64,000 nucleotides of DNA from Leishmania mexicana MHOM/GT/2001/U1103 (lineage: Eukaryota > Euglenozoa > Kinetoplastea > Trypanosomatida > Trypanosomatidae): positions 186,001-250,000 of the forward strand of contig NC_018329.1 in assembly GCF_000234665.1 (NCBI RefSeq), in the 5' to 3' direction. The position numbers and the translations under genes are program-made. Under the pieces are notes generated by a model, which made no database searches, had not been told where the DNA came from, and saw only the letters and a list, made by a program, of their open reading frames with translations. Positions 10,593-18,866 of this stretch are shown one piece after another. Numbering within the stretch: the stretch's first letter is position 1; each line of letters starts with the position of its first letter.

Positions 10593-11409
10593 TACCAGAC
10601 TCCCGCTCCACGCCTCTGGTAGGCGTCACGGCGAGCGCACGGATGTATCGGTGCGTGTATGCGTGTCGCTTGCCTCGTGCAGGGCCGAGCAAAGACACAC
10701 AGAAAAAAGGGGGGCTCAGCAGGGCAACACCGCAGACGGAGGGGGAGAGGGAGGGGGATGAGGCGCACAGAAAGAGATATCGAAGAATGCACAGAGACAC
10801 GTCACCAACGGGGCCTGGGGGCGGAGAGGGGGACGACGGAGAAGGCGAGGCGGCGGCAGTGGTAGTGGTGGTTGGGGCGGGGGAGTGGGGAGAAGGTCTC
10901 AGAGAGAGAGACAGAGACAGAGAGAGAAGCGAAAACCCACACACACAATGGCAGACAGACATGTGAGCGCACACCCCAACGGGACCACATCAGAAAGTCA
11001 CGTGAAAATATCACCAAGAAGCGCCCGTCGCCCAAAAACATCTATCCAGAGATGCCTCAAAAGCACTCGACAAGTGCACGGCTTGTCGAGGCCTGTGCGC
11101 TCTCCTCCGGCACAAGCGTTGGTGCGCACACACCTGTGTGGGCCTCCGTATTTGCGCATGGGTGTGACCGCCCCTTACACTCTTCTATCGTACACCCACC
11201 AAGCGCGTCGCGCGGCACCCACCTGTTTTCGGTTGTGGGTTCATCGTGCGACACTCTCCTCCTCTCCCCTGGTGGGGATGGGAAGTGCACATTCGCATAC
11301 TGTGAAAGACGTGGCTTACAAGGCACCGACTCCGAGCAACAGAGCACGCACACTATCACATCAACTCACCCGCATCTGTTTGCCCACTTCCCTTCTCCTG
11401 CCGGATGGG
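10593..11409. other. Spacer between the 195-aa gene and the phosphatase gene
   Basis: Contains a 9-bp hairpin (ctcgacaag 11066-11074 / cttgtcgag 11082-11090, 7-nt loop) in the presumed 3' UTR of the 195-aa gene. Purine-rich plus-strand DNA at 10735-10930 may serve splicing of the phosphatase mRNA. Confidence 0.65.
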
Positions 11410-11997
11410 CTAAAACTGGGGCATCTGAGAGCCAAAGTCGCCCTTTCGGCTCGCCTTCATGGAAGTATACGGGTCCCGGCCGCCGTCCGCCGCCACCTGT
11501 GTCTCATGAAGGTCGCGCTTCTTGCGGATGCGCACGTAGCTGTCCTGCACCGCGCACAGCGTGAGCGACATTTTTTCATCCGTCTTGAGCTTCTCCTTCA
11601 GCTTGGCCATGAACTCGTCGTCGTGCCGCACACCGTCGGTGAGCACTCGCATATCCTTGGCGGCCCCACCGTGTTGGCGCAGGTAGTTGACGTACTCGGT
11701 GTCCGTCCTCAGCTCCCGCTGGATAGCGACCAGCCACTGCTGATCGCAGCAAGCCTGCAGCACCTCATAGTAGACCTGCGGGTTAAACTCACGGCCGCAA
11801 GCTGTCTTGATGGGAGTATGGAGTCCGATGCTGCTCTGCAGATGGTGGCCGCGGCGCATCTCCCAGCCTTGATTGCTGCCGTTGGGATTGGAGTCCTCGG
11901 TGGGGATGTGGCCCGGGATAATGGTCCGTCGCGTCACGACGAGCACGCCAAGGCGCAGAGGAGTGCGCAGCACACGCCGCATGGCTACACGAAGCAA
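11410..11997 (-). CDS. Hypothetical protein, probable mitochondrial
   Basis: 195 aa. The N-terminus MLRVAMRRVLRTPLRLGVLVVTRRT has seven Arg and no acidic residue, a strong mitochondrial presequence pattern. A second Met at residue 6 is an alternative start. The body (65-170) is mixed helical, with charged stretches such as DDEFMAKLKEKLKTDEKMS and the conserved-looking YYEVLQACCDQQWLVAIQRE. The C-terminus is basic and ends in GSQMPQF. No membrane span or enzyme motif is visible. Length and composition fit a kinetoplastid-specific subunit of a mitochondrial complex (ribosome or respiratory chain), but I do not recognise which. It lies downstream of the subunit e-like gene. Confidence 0.88.
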   Translation of the reverse strand: MLRVAMRRVLRTPLRLGVLVVTRRTIIPGHIPTEDSNPNGSNQGWEMRRGHHLQSSIGLHTPIKTACGREFNPQVYYEVLQACCDQQWLVAIQRELRTDTEYVNYLRQHGGAAKDMRVLTDGVRHDDEFMAKLKEKLKTDEKMSLTLCAVQDSYVRIRKKRDLHETQVAADGGRDPYTSMKASRKGDFGSQMPQF

Positions 11998-13506
11998 GCG
12001 GAGGCACTATGGATACCAGCCAAAGCTTACGCACCGATATGAGTGGGTAGGTATGTCTATGTGTTTGGCTCCACACACACTACACACTAGACTTGCCAGG
12101 AGGCTGCAGTGCGCGCCGGCAGAGAGAGAGACGGGCGCGAAAGCAACGGAGGATTCGGATCGCAGAGAGATGTCGAAGGGCAAAGTACGCGCAGGACATC
12201 TCGGCTGATAGAAATACAGAGAGAAAGCGCAGGGAGAGAGGGGCAGAACAAATTACTTCAACGGCGGAGCCCCGTCCCCGGCCTCCCTAAACGTGTCGCC
12301 TCCCGCTTTCTTCGCGTGGTGCGAGTGAAGCGAGAAGGCGAGCTGTGAATGGGAAGTGAAGATGCGAGAGAGAGAGCGCCACACTGCCTTCGCTCACCTT
12401 CGCTATTCATGGCTTCAAGCAAGCCGCAGCCGCCCACAACGCGCATAACGGCGGCATACGCTACATGCGTACGCAGTCCCAAGGTGCTGTCAGAGCGTGT
12501 CGGCGTTTGGCAAGCGGTGCTGCGAGCGAGGTTGAAGAGCTAATGAAGGCAGCAAGGCACTACACGGAGAGTCGCCGCTTGGCGGATTGCGTAGTCCTTC
12601 TTCCGTGTGTGCTGTTGTTGTTGTTCGTGTTTACGTGCTTGTTTGCCCGTTACGTGCTACACGGTGAAACGAATGTGTGCGAGCGTACACATGCACACAC
12701 ACACACACAAAGTGTCCCCGCCTGCATCTCTCTGGCACTCTGTGTGTGCTAGGTGAGACGGTGTGGGCTGACTGGGTGTGCGTGTGCGTACTCCCTACGT
12801 AGAAATACACGCCATCCTTCCTCTTCTCGGACAGTCCTCCTCCCCCCCCCCGCCCTTTTCCCTTTCTTCTCCTTCGAGGCTTCCCGTCACTCGCCACTGC
12901 AAAGTGCTTGGCATCGTGCAATAGTGTCGCTCTCTCGGACAGTACTACTTTGTGTGTCGTCCTGGCACGTAGCCGCGGCTTCGCGTGAGTCCACTCAGTG
13001 CCAATCCCGTGGGCCTGCCTGGTGGCGCGCGCACGCGAGAGAGAAAGAAGACAGCTACATGCCGGGTGTGGGTGTGGGTGCGGAGACAGGCGGAGAGCCA
13101 AGGGGTGGGGAGGGAGGGGCAGAGGGAAGCCGACGTCGCAATACATGCGGCTCCGGTCGTGGTATTCTACTTCCTACTAAGTTGCACGTGTTTTCTTCTT
13201 TGCGGGGGGGACGGTTGGTCGGTCCTTCCTGTCGATGGGGCGGCGACGGCAGCGGTTGTGTGGCTGTGCACGCACTCACAGGTGTATGTAACGAGGACGC
13301 CTACGAGCCTACCCACCAGCCACCGCTTCTCCAAAGGTGAGGCAAAACGCTGCCTCGACTTCGACGGATAACGGGGAGAGGCTCATCGATACCAGGTAAT
13401 GGTGGAAAGAAACAGGCGGGTAGGTGGGGTGAAGTTGGCTGCATTCATGCTGCTACTCCTCTACACCATCAGCGGCGTGCCATCTGCACAGCGGCATCAG
13501 AGGCTT
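11998..13506. other. Spacer between the subunit e-like gene and the 195-aa gene
   Basis: Low-complexity and purine-rich segments (12120-12260), a short CA repeat near 12690-12710 and a run of C at 12843-12852. No supported gene. Confidence 0.65.
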
Positions 13507-13806
13507 CTAGTGCATGGCCTTCTCCAAGTCCTTGTACACCTCATGCAGGCCCTCCGGCACCATCGCCGGAATAGTCGTCTCGAGCTCGGCACTCGGTTTC
13601 GCCTCTGCCATGGCCTGGGCAGCCTGGTGGCGCTCCACGTTTTGCTGACGCACCCGCTGCTGGTGGGCGACCCACTCCGCATCGTTGGCGGCCTTCTCAC
13701 GGAAGCCCTTGTTGAAGCCGAGCCATGCGACAACGAGATATGAGAAGTTGCGGAACTGGTGGAGCGTCTTCGGTGCCACCTTCGCTGCGGAGGAAGAGAC
13801 GGACAT
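13507..13806 (-). CDS. ATP synthase subunit e-like small membrane protein
   Basis: 99 aa from the Met at 13806; upstream in-frame residues are low-complexity and follow the likely splice site. A hydrophobic span (FSYLVVAWLGFNKG, residues 21-34) contains a G30xxxG34 motif. It is preceded by a short basic segment (KTLHQFRN) and followed by a long charged, coiled-coil-like helix (REKAANDAEWVAHQQRVRQQ, 36-55, continuing to about 70). This architecture is that of F1Fo-ATP synthase dimerisation subunit e: one membrane helix with GxxxG that packs with subunit g, then an amphipathic helix in the intermembrane space. A subunit e gene near SCD6 and RPA2 is also what I recall for T. brucei chromosome 11. 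The family call is an inference from architecture and synteny; the existence of the gene is more certain. Confidence 0.8.
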   Translation of the reverse strand: MSVSSSAAKVAPKTLHQFRNFSYLVVAWLGFNKGFREKAANDAEWVAHQQRVRQQNVERHQAAQAMAEAKPSAELETTIPAMVPEGLHEVYKDLEKAMH

Positions 13807-13832
13807 GACGGCGGTGACTGGGTTGCGATGTG

Positions 13833-13891
13833 CTGTGGGTGTGTGGGCGTGAGTGTACCCCGACGAAGATGGAGAGGGGGAAAGGGGAGGA
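13833..13891 (-). promoter_or_regulatory. Polypyrimidine tract and candidate splice acceptor of the subunit e-like gene
   Basis: A CT-rich run on the minus strand (plus 13871-13891) is followed by the first AG at 13833-13834. The resulting 5' UTR would be about 26 nt, which supports the start at 13806 over any longer frame. Confidence 0.45.
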
Positions 13892-14476
13892 TACGCCGGT
13901 TTGGAAAAGCAGGCGCGCACTATCTCTGTGCGTGGTCGACCCACATGTGTCGTTCAGGGAACACGTGGGGAGACGTGTCCAAGAAGTGAAGACGACCGCG
14001 TTGTGTGGTGGCAGCAGCGGCAGGCATCGGAGGAGGGGGAGGTTCGCCATGTTGGCGCGGCAAAATACAGTATATATTTAAAGAAAGCGAGCAGAGGAAG
14101 AAGTATGCACGAGGCACGCAGGAGGATGGACTGCAGCGGACACATGCCAAGGATGCACCTCCGGAAGAGACTGGTCGTCACAGAAAAAGACAAAGAAACA
14201 GCATGCTATGAACACGCCTGCAGTGGAGACGGGAAGAATGCGGAGGGGCAGTGCGCAGGACAGCGCAGCCGGGCATCACCTCCACTCCCTCGTACACCCT
14301 CCCCCTTTTGCCGCCATCGTCCTTCTCGCAATCACCAAGGACCCCACCACGGCAAGCCCTTGAGCGCTAGGCGAGAAGCAGTGCCTGCTCCCCAAGACGA
14401 CGGAGTTTTTGCTTTGTTTTTCGCTTTTCCGTTTCACGACGTATATGCACGGCCCTGGCCCATGTCGTCGTGCGCA

Positions 14477-14511
14477 TGCGCTGTGACGGAGAACATCTCC
14501 GTCACAGCGCA
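14477..14511. repeat. Perfect 16-bp inverted repeat (hairpin) downstream of the 101-aa gene
   Basis: Arms 14477-14492 (core gcgctgtgacggaga) and 14496-14511 are perfectly complementary, with a 3-nt centre (aca). The sequence is not low-complexity. In the minus-strand mRNA it would sit 231-265 nt after the stop codon of the gene at 14742-15047, that is, in its likely 3' UTR. Confidence 0.9.
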
Positions 14512-14741
14512 GACACACACAGACGAGCGGACCTCATCGACACACCGGCGCGGGAGCGACCGCAGAGAACCCCGCAGGACAAACGACACAAACACTCCGA
14601 AACAGAGAGCGATAAGAGAAGGGGGAGGGCAGCACCGCAGGCGCAGGAATGGCTACTCCCCCGTGCGCCCACCTTGCTCAGCCGGCACGATCCTCAGTTC
14701 TACGGCTATTTTTGCTCCTCCCCCCTCCCCCCACACACACA

Positions 14742-15047
14742 TCAACGTCGAGGCACAGGCGGCGGCTTCTGCCTGCCCTCCTCCGACTCAGCATCGACAA
14801 ATCCGTAGGTGTCCGGCGGCAGCACCCGGGTTCGCTGCAGCGGCATCACGATCTCGTTCTCGTACTCGCACCGCCCCATGGGGTTGCCGCGGCAGAACTG
14901 GTTAATGACGGCAATGCCGAGCAGGCACAAGGCAAAGGAGGTGAAGGCGCTTCGCCATGTGGTCGCGGAGGTGGCGCGGCCGAACCATTCATCGGCCGCT
15001 CCTCGGGAATGGAAGATGGAGCCGCGCCGCACGAAGCTGCGATGCAT
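14742..15047 (-). CDS. Small mitochondrial-type single-span membrane protein
   Basis: 101 aa from the Met at 15047 (MHRSFVRRGSIFHSRGAADE). Upstream in-frame residues are Phe/Cys-rich spacer. The N-terminus is basic with Ser/Arg, as in a presequence. A single hydrophobic span lies at about 34-51 (AFTSFALCLLGIAVINQF). It is followed by a soluble tail with CRGNPMGRCEYENE (two Cys seven residues apart) and a Pro-rich end (KPPPVPRR). This size and layout are typical of accessory subunits of respiratory complexes or of their assembly factors, but I do not recognise the family. The gene is bracketed by two perfect inverted repeats (14477-14511 and 15325-15355). Confidence 0.8.
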   Translation of the reverse strand: MHRSFVRRGSIFHSRGAADEWFGRATSATTWRSAFTSFALCLLGIAVINQFCRGNPMGRCEYENEIVMPLQRTRVLPPDTYGFVDAESEEGRQKPPPVPRR

Positions 15048-16594
15048 GGCGATGCCAAGTGGAACAAACCGAAAACAACAACAGCAAAAACTGGGGAAAG
15101 ACAGAAAAGCGCCTGTCAAGTGCTGCGACGGTACATCAGGCACTTACGCCTGGGCGTCTTGGAGTGAGCAGACGCGAGGAGGGTGTACGGGCGCGCTCTT
15201 CGTTTTGGTTGCACACCGCGCGCGCCGAGAGGAGGAGAAGGCGCGCTTCCGTTTTCCCTCCATCGATCTCGAGGAAACAGGCGGAAGAAGCAGGAGAAAG
15301 CGGTGATGCCCTAACGCCAGGTTGGTGCGCTCCCGTGTGTCACACGGGAGCGCACACGCACTCAAACAGAGAGGCATGCATCAGTAGATGGGGAGGACTT
15401 GACGAGAGACTCCACCCTTGAAGCACGCATAGATAGCCTGGCCGTATAGAGCGCGTCCCTCCCCCCGAGCCCTTGCATGCGCGTTGTGAATGTTCGGCCA
15501 TGTGACAAGAAACCGCAGCGCGGCACGCCCATGGTGAAACAGAAGCAGGAAGAAAGGCGCCCCTTGCGGTGTGGGGCAGCACTCAAGCCTCGCGGTCGTT
15601 GCGGGCGAGGAGGGTAGGACAGACGGGAATGAGAAGAGTATGAAAACAACAACAGGAGGAGAGAGGCAACCACCACCACACGCACCTTCTCGCCCGCCCA
15701 CCGCTCCCATCCTTGCGCCCCATCTATAAGCGTACGGCTTGCGCTGCTGATACCCTTTTGTTTTTTGTTTCGCAGACGTGCCTCTGGTGATTCGCTCCAG
15801 GCGCATGACGATGAGTATGTGCAAACAAGAGAGAAAAGAGAGATACGGCAAGAAGCACACACACACACACGCGCGCACGGAGAGGGAGACATGCGCGTCG
15901 AGGGTGCACACGCACGCCGGGAGAAGAAAAGACGCTCCAAAAAGGCGGCAGAGTTCGGCGGAGAGGAAAGGGAGGGGGTGAGAGCACAGCTACACGGCCG
16001 TGATGAGGTGCTGGCCAGTGAAAGTGAATCAAGTACAACGCAAACCGAAGGAGAACAAGAAATAAGTACATCCGGCGCACACACAAGAGCACCCGTGCGA
16101 GAAGCAACATCACCGAGGGCGAATGTGTGTGTGAGAGAGGGAGGGGGGCAGAACGGAAGACATTCAGGGGACGGGGGGAGGGAAAGACGACAACGGGTAG
16201 AGGCCAGCGGAGAGGCCAAAGCACGTCGCCCTCTGCAGGATCCCTTCGCTCCTCTGTCATCTTTTCCTACAGCCCCCTTCTACAAGATCTGCCGTGCGTC
16301 CGGCGAAGCAGCAGTGGTGCATGTGTCTCTGTCTGTCACGTATACATGCCGACCATTCGCGGCGTATGCGGAAGAGTCGGAGAGGGCGAGAGCGAAGGAG
16401 ATGAGGCGCGCTTGCGCTTGTGGGAAGGACTATGACGGGCAGAGTTCTCCCACGTGGTGGTGCCATGTTGACACGTCGCCCCCGCCATGATCAGCAGGTA
16501 CGGAGAGTACGTCGTGGTCCCACCTCCGCAAAAAGAGCTCTGCCCCCTCGGCTATCGCTCTTCTCGTACCACCTGTAGGAGAGAAGGGGGAGCG
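15048..16594. other. Spacer between the CIMIP2-like gene and the 101-aa gene
   Basis: Holds the 15-bp inverted repeat at 15325-15355, a short CA repeat at 15855-15872, and purine-rich plus-strand DNA. No gene seen. Confidence 0.65.
15325..15355. repeat. Perfect 15-bp inverted repeat upstream of the 101-aa gene
   Basis: Arms gtgcgctcccgtgtg (15325-15339) and 15341-15355 are exact reverse complements around a single central base at 15340. It lies 278 nt before the start of the 14742-15047 gene, so it belongs either to that gene's upstream spacer or to the distal 3' UTR of the 16595-17842 gene. Confidence 0.9.
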
Positions 16595-17842
16595 CTACGC
16601 CAGCCGGTAGTGATGCGCATTCATGCGGCTATCCTTGAGTTCCACCCCAGGCCCGTACCAATCGGCCGGCACTGGCTCCAGTGGCGGCTTTGGCTTCGTC
16701 AGCTGCGGCAGATCCTCCTCGATGACGTGGAAGGTGCGCCCAAAGTGGTACTGGTACTCCGGCAAGTGGCCACCGTAGCCAGCAGCATGGCGCATGTACA
16801 TCGGCCGTGCGTCCGCCTCTTCGCGGCCACGTATCCACTCGTCACGGCGATCCTTGTCCTCCTCGTACCGCTCAAACTTCCGCTGCGTCGTCGAGCCCGT
16901 GTGGCGGATGCTGAAGAGCGCGGCGCCGTTAGTGCCGGAGGCTATCGAGGTTGCTAGAGGAGAGGCCGCGCCCTGGCCGAGTGGAGGTGGTGCCGGCACC
17001 AGCTGCAGGGAAGCAGCCACAGAGTTGCACCGCGCAGGCATCATCGCTGCCAGGCATGGGTGCTGCTGGAGGGTGAGTACGATGAACGTCGTCACGTCGT
17101 CGCACGGCACCGCTGCCCCTTCAGCGTAGACAGTCGGTGTGAAGGTTGCCTGGACATCAGCTTGGGCTACGACCAGCGCAGCCAACTGGTCTGCAGCCGT
17201 TGGCGCATCCACAGCGCTCTCCTCCTCGCGAGCGAGCTCGGCAGCGAAGATAGCGGAGAGTGCATCTCGCGCACTGTCCACCGTCACCGCCACGCACGGC
17301 AGCGGCAGCGTGGAAAAAAAGGTCGACGAAACCACCTCAGAGACGGATTGCGCCAGAGTCGGCGGGGCTTGCCGGCACGGATGCAGCGTCTCCAGAAGAT
17401 CGTCGGCCAGCACAAAGCCCACCGGGTCACTATAGGCAAGGAGTATTGCTGCGTAGTTATCCACGGTGAGGAGGACGCCAGACTGTGCGAAGACCAGCTT
17501 CAGCCCCTCAGGGTTGATTCGGCAGCGCGAAATCTGTGGTGTTGGCACGGAGGAAGAGGAGGAGAACTCGGCTGCGTGCGCCGCTGCAGCAGATGCCGGA
17601 GCAGCTCGCATCGTCTGCGGCGGCGGCGCTTGAAAAGCCCCAGTCGAGGGCAACGCAGCCGCCGTCGACTTGGCCGACGCCACAGCACGCTCGCACTCCT
17701 TCGCGTACGCCTGCCTCAACTTGACGTATTCGGCAAAACCGCCACGCAGCAGGCGGTGCGTCACGCTCAATAAGACCGGCTCGCACGCCTCGCGTGCGAG
17801 GACCACCTCCACGGCGGTCAGCGCAGAGCGGCGAATCGGCAT
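16595..17842 (-). CDS. CIMIP2/FAM166-like flagellar protein
   Basis: 415 aa. Near the C-terminus (355-371) the motif GYGGHLPEYQYHFGRTF matches the 'GY.G..P...Y..G.TFG' signature of the DUF2475/FAM166 (CIMIP2) family, whose members bind inside axonemal doublet microtubules. It is followed by a Pro-rich tail ending in VELKDSRMNAHHYRLA. The first 45 residues are helical (FAEYVKLRQAYAKECERAVA). After an Ala/Ser-rich linker, residues 110-150 (EGLKLVFAQSGVLLTVDNYA) resemble an EF-hand-like or ropporin-type helical segment. The central part is Ala/Pro-rich and variable. A flagellar microtubule-inner-protein role follows from the motif and the presence of a flagellum in trypanosomatids; it is not proven by sequence alone. 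The start at 17842 is only about 10 nt from a strong splice acceptor. Confidence 0.88.
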   Translation of the reverse strand: MPIRRSALTAVEVVLAREACEPVLLSVTHRLLRGGFAEYVKLRQAYAKECERAVASAKSTAAALPSTGAFQAPPPQTMRAAPASAAAAHAAEFSSSSSVPTPQISRCRINPEGLKLVFAQSGVLLTVDNYAAILLAYSDPVGFVLADDLLETLHPCRQAPPTLAQSVSEVVSSTFFSTLPLPCVAVTVDSARDALSAIFAAELAREEESAVDAPTAADQLAALVVAQADVQATFTPTVYAEGAAVPCDDVTTFIVLTLQQHPCLAAMMPARCNSVAASLQLVPAPPPLGQGAASPLATSIASGTNGAALFSIRHTGSTTQRKFERYEEDKDRRDEWIRGREEADARPMYMRHAAGYGGHLPEYQYHFGRTFHVIEEDLPQLTKPKPPLEPVPADWYGPGVELKDSRMNAHHYRLA

Positions 17843-17852
17843 CGCCGCAACG

Positions 17853-17878
17853 CTACGTGTGCAGGAAAAAAAATAAGG
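17853..17878 (-). promoter_or_regulatory. Polypyrimidine tract and splice acceptor of the CIMIP2-like gene
   Basis: On the minus strand a T-rich tract (eight T then CC, plus 17863-17878) is followed by the first AG at 17853-17854. This leaves a very short 5' UTR of about 10 nt. Confidence 0.5.
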
Positions 17879-18569
17879 TGTTTCTGCTTTCGGCAGTGCC
17901 GGTGGCCAAATATCTCGTCAAGTGGATTGCGGGGAACGAAATCGGGGGTGGAGCGAAGAATGAAGAAGGCAACCGCGGCGGTAATGCACCAACACAGTGA
18001 CACGGTAGCGGCGGCGCAGAATTGCGAGGGTGGTGGGTGCAGGAACCGGAGCAGCTGGAGAATTCGAAAAGGAGGACGGCAGCAGAGGGTAGAGAGGAGC
18101 AAAGCGGGAAGCCGAACAGCACGGGAAGGGTGGGAGCATCGTGTGTGTGTGTGTGTGTGTGTGTGTTCATGTATGCGAAGCAGAGGTCAGGCAGCAAGCC
18201 ATGAGGTGCCCCGGTGGTACTGGAGGAGGGAGAGACAATGGAGAAAAAGGGGGGCCGCGAAGGTCCACTTCTGCCCCTTCTTCAGAAGCCGTATGATGCG
18301 CACCGGACCCGTTGCGGTGCATCCGAGAAGCCCACATGGAACGAACGAAAAAAAAGAAAAATCAAAGAAACGTGCACGGCCATAACAGCGCACAGCACAG
18401 CCGCCGTCCAGCGCATACGCTTTCAGAGAGGCAACCGCCACACACGCAACGTGAAAACAACACACGAGGTGTGAGCGTTGCCGCTATTCGCCCTTCACGC
18501 GGTAGAGAAAGGGGATGAGTAGTCCCCTCCCTCTCTCCCATGCTTCAGCGCGCACGCAGGGTCAAGAGG

Positions 18570-18680
18570 CTACCTATGGCCCTCAGTGATCGTCCACAAG
18601 CCGCAGGCGCGCTGAAGCGACTCCTTGCTCTGTAGTTCGCGCTCCAGCTTCAGGGTACAGCCCTTCATGGATGAGGCCAT
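18570..18680 (-). CDS. Candidate 36-aa small ORF between the CIMIP2-like gene and Raptor
   Basis: Starts MASSMKGCTLKLERELQSKE and stops after TEGHR. The frame has Arg/Lys/Glu-rich, helical composition and no low-complexity runs, unlike the surrounding spacer. The frame stays open upstream without a Met, as if a longer protein once continued there. It lies about 190 nt downstream of the Raptor stop codon, so it would be in the Raptor 3' UTR. No family is recognised. Chance short frames of similar appearance occur in these spacers, so this is weak. Confidence 0.2.
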   Translation of the reverse strand: MASSMKGCTLKLERELQSKESLQRACGLWTITEGHR

Positions 18681-18866
18681 ACGGGCCGCGGACTGCCGCT
18701 CTTGTGAGCGATTCTTCGCGCGGCATGCAGTGGGAATGAAGAGAAGCGAAAGAACAACCGCACGCGTGTGCGCACCACACAGTCACAGACACGTATCGGA
18801 CAGTGGACCAGCCTGGGGGAGTGGGGAAGGGGGGCGCCCACACGACGACGGGAGGGGGGGGTGAAG

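Larger units (their letters stand above)
13807..14741. other. Spacer between the 101-aa gene and the subunit e-like gene
   Basis: Holds the splice region of the subunit e-like gene and the perfect hairpin at 14477-14511. No gene seen. Confidence 0.65.
17843..18866. other. Spacer between Raptor and the CIMIP2-like gene
   Basis: Contains the splice site at 17853-17878, a (GT)n run at 18141-18166 and the doubtful 36-aa frame at 18570-18680. Confidence 0.6.

Noticed and set aside
10885..12042. 385-codon plus-strand open frame
   Set aside because: Mostly antisense to the 195-aa mitochondrial-type gene plus spacer; opposite to the transcription direction and without recognisable motifs.
15362..16219. 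285-codon minus-strand frame
   Set aside because: Ser/Leu/Pro/Cys low complexity from pyrimidine-rich spacer.
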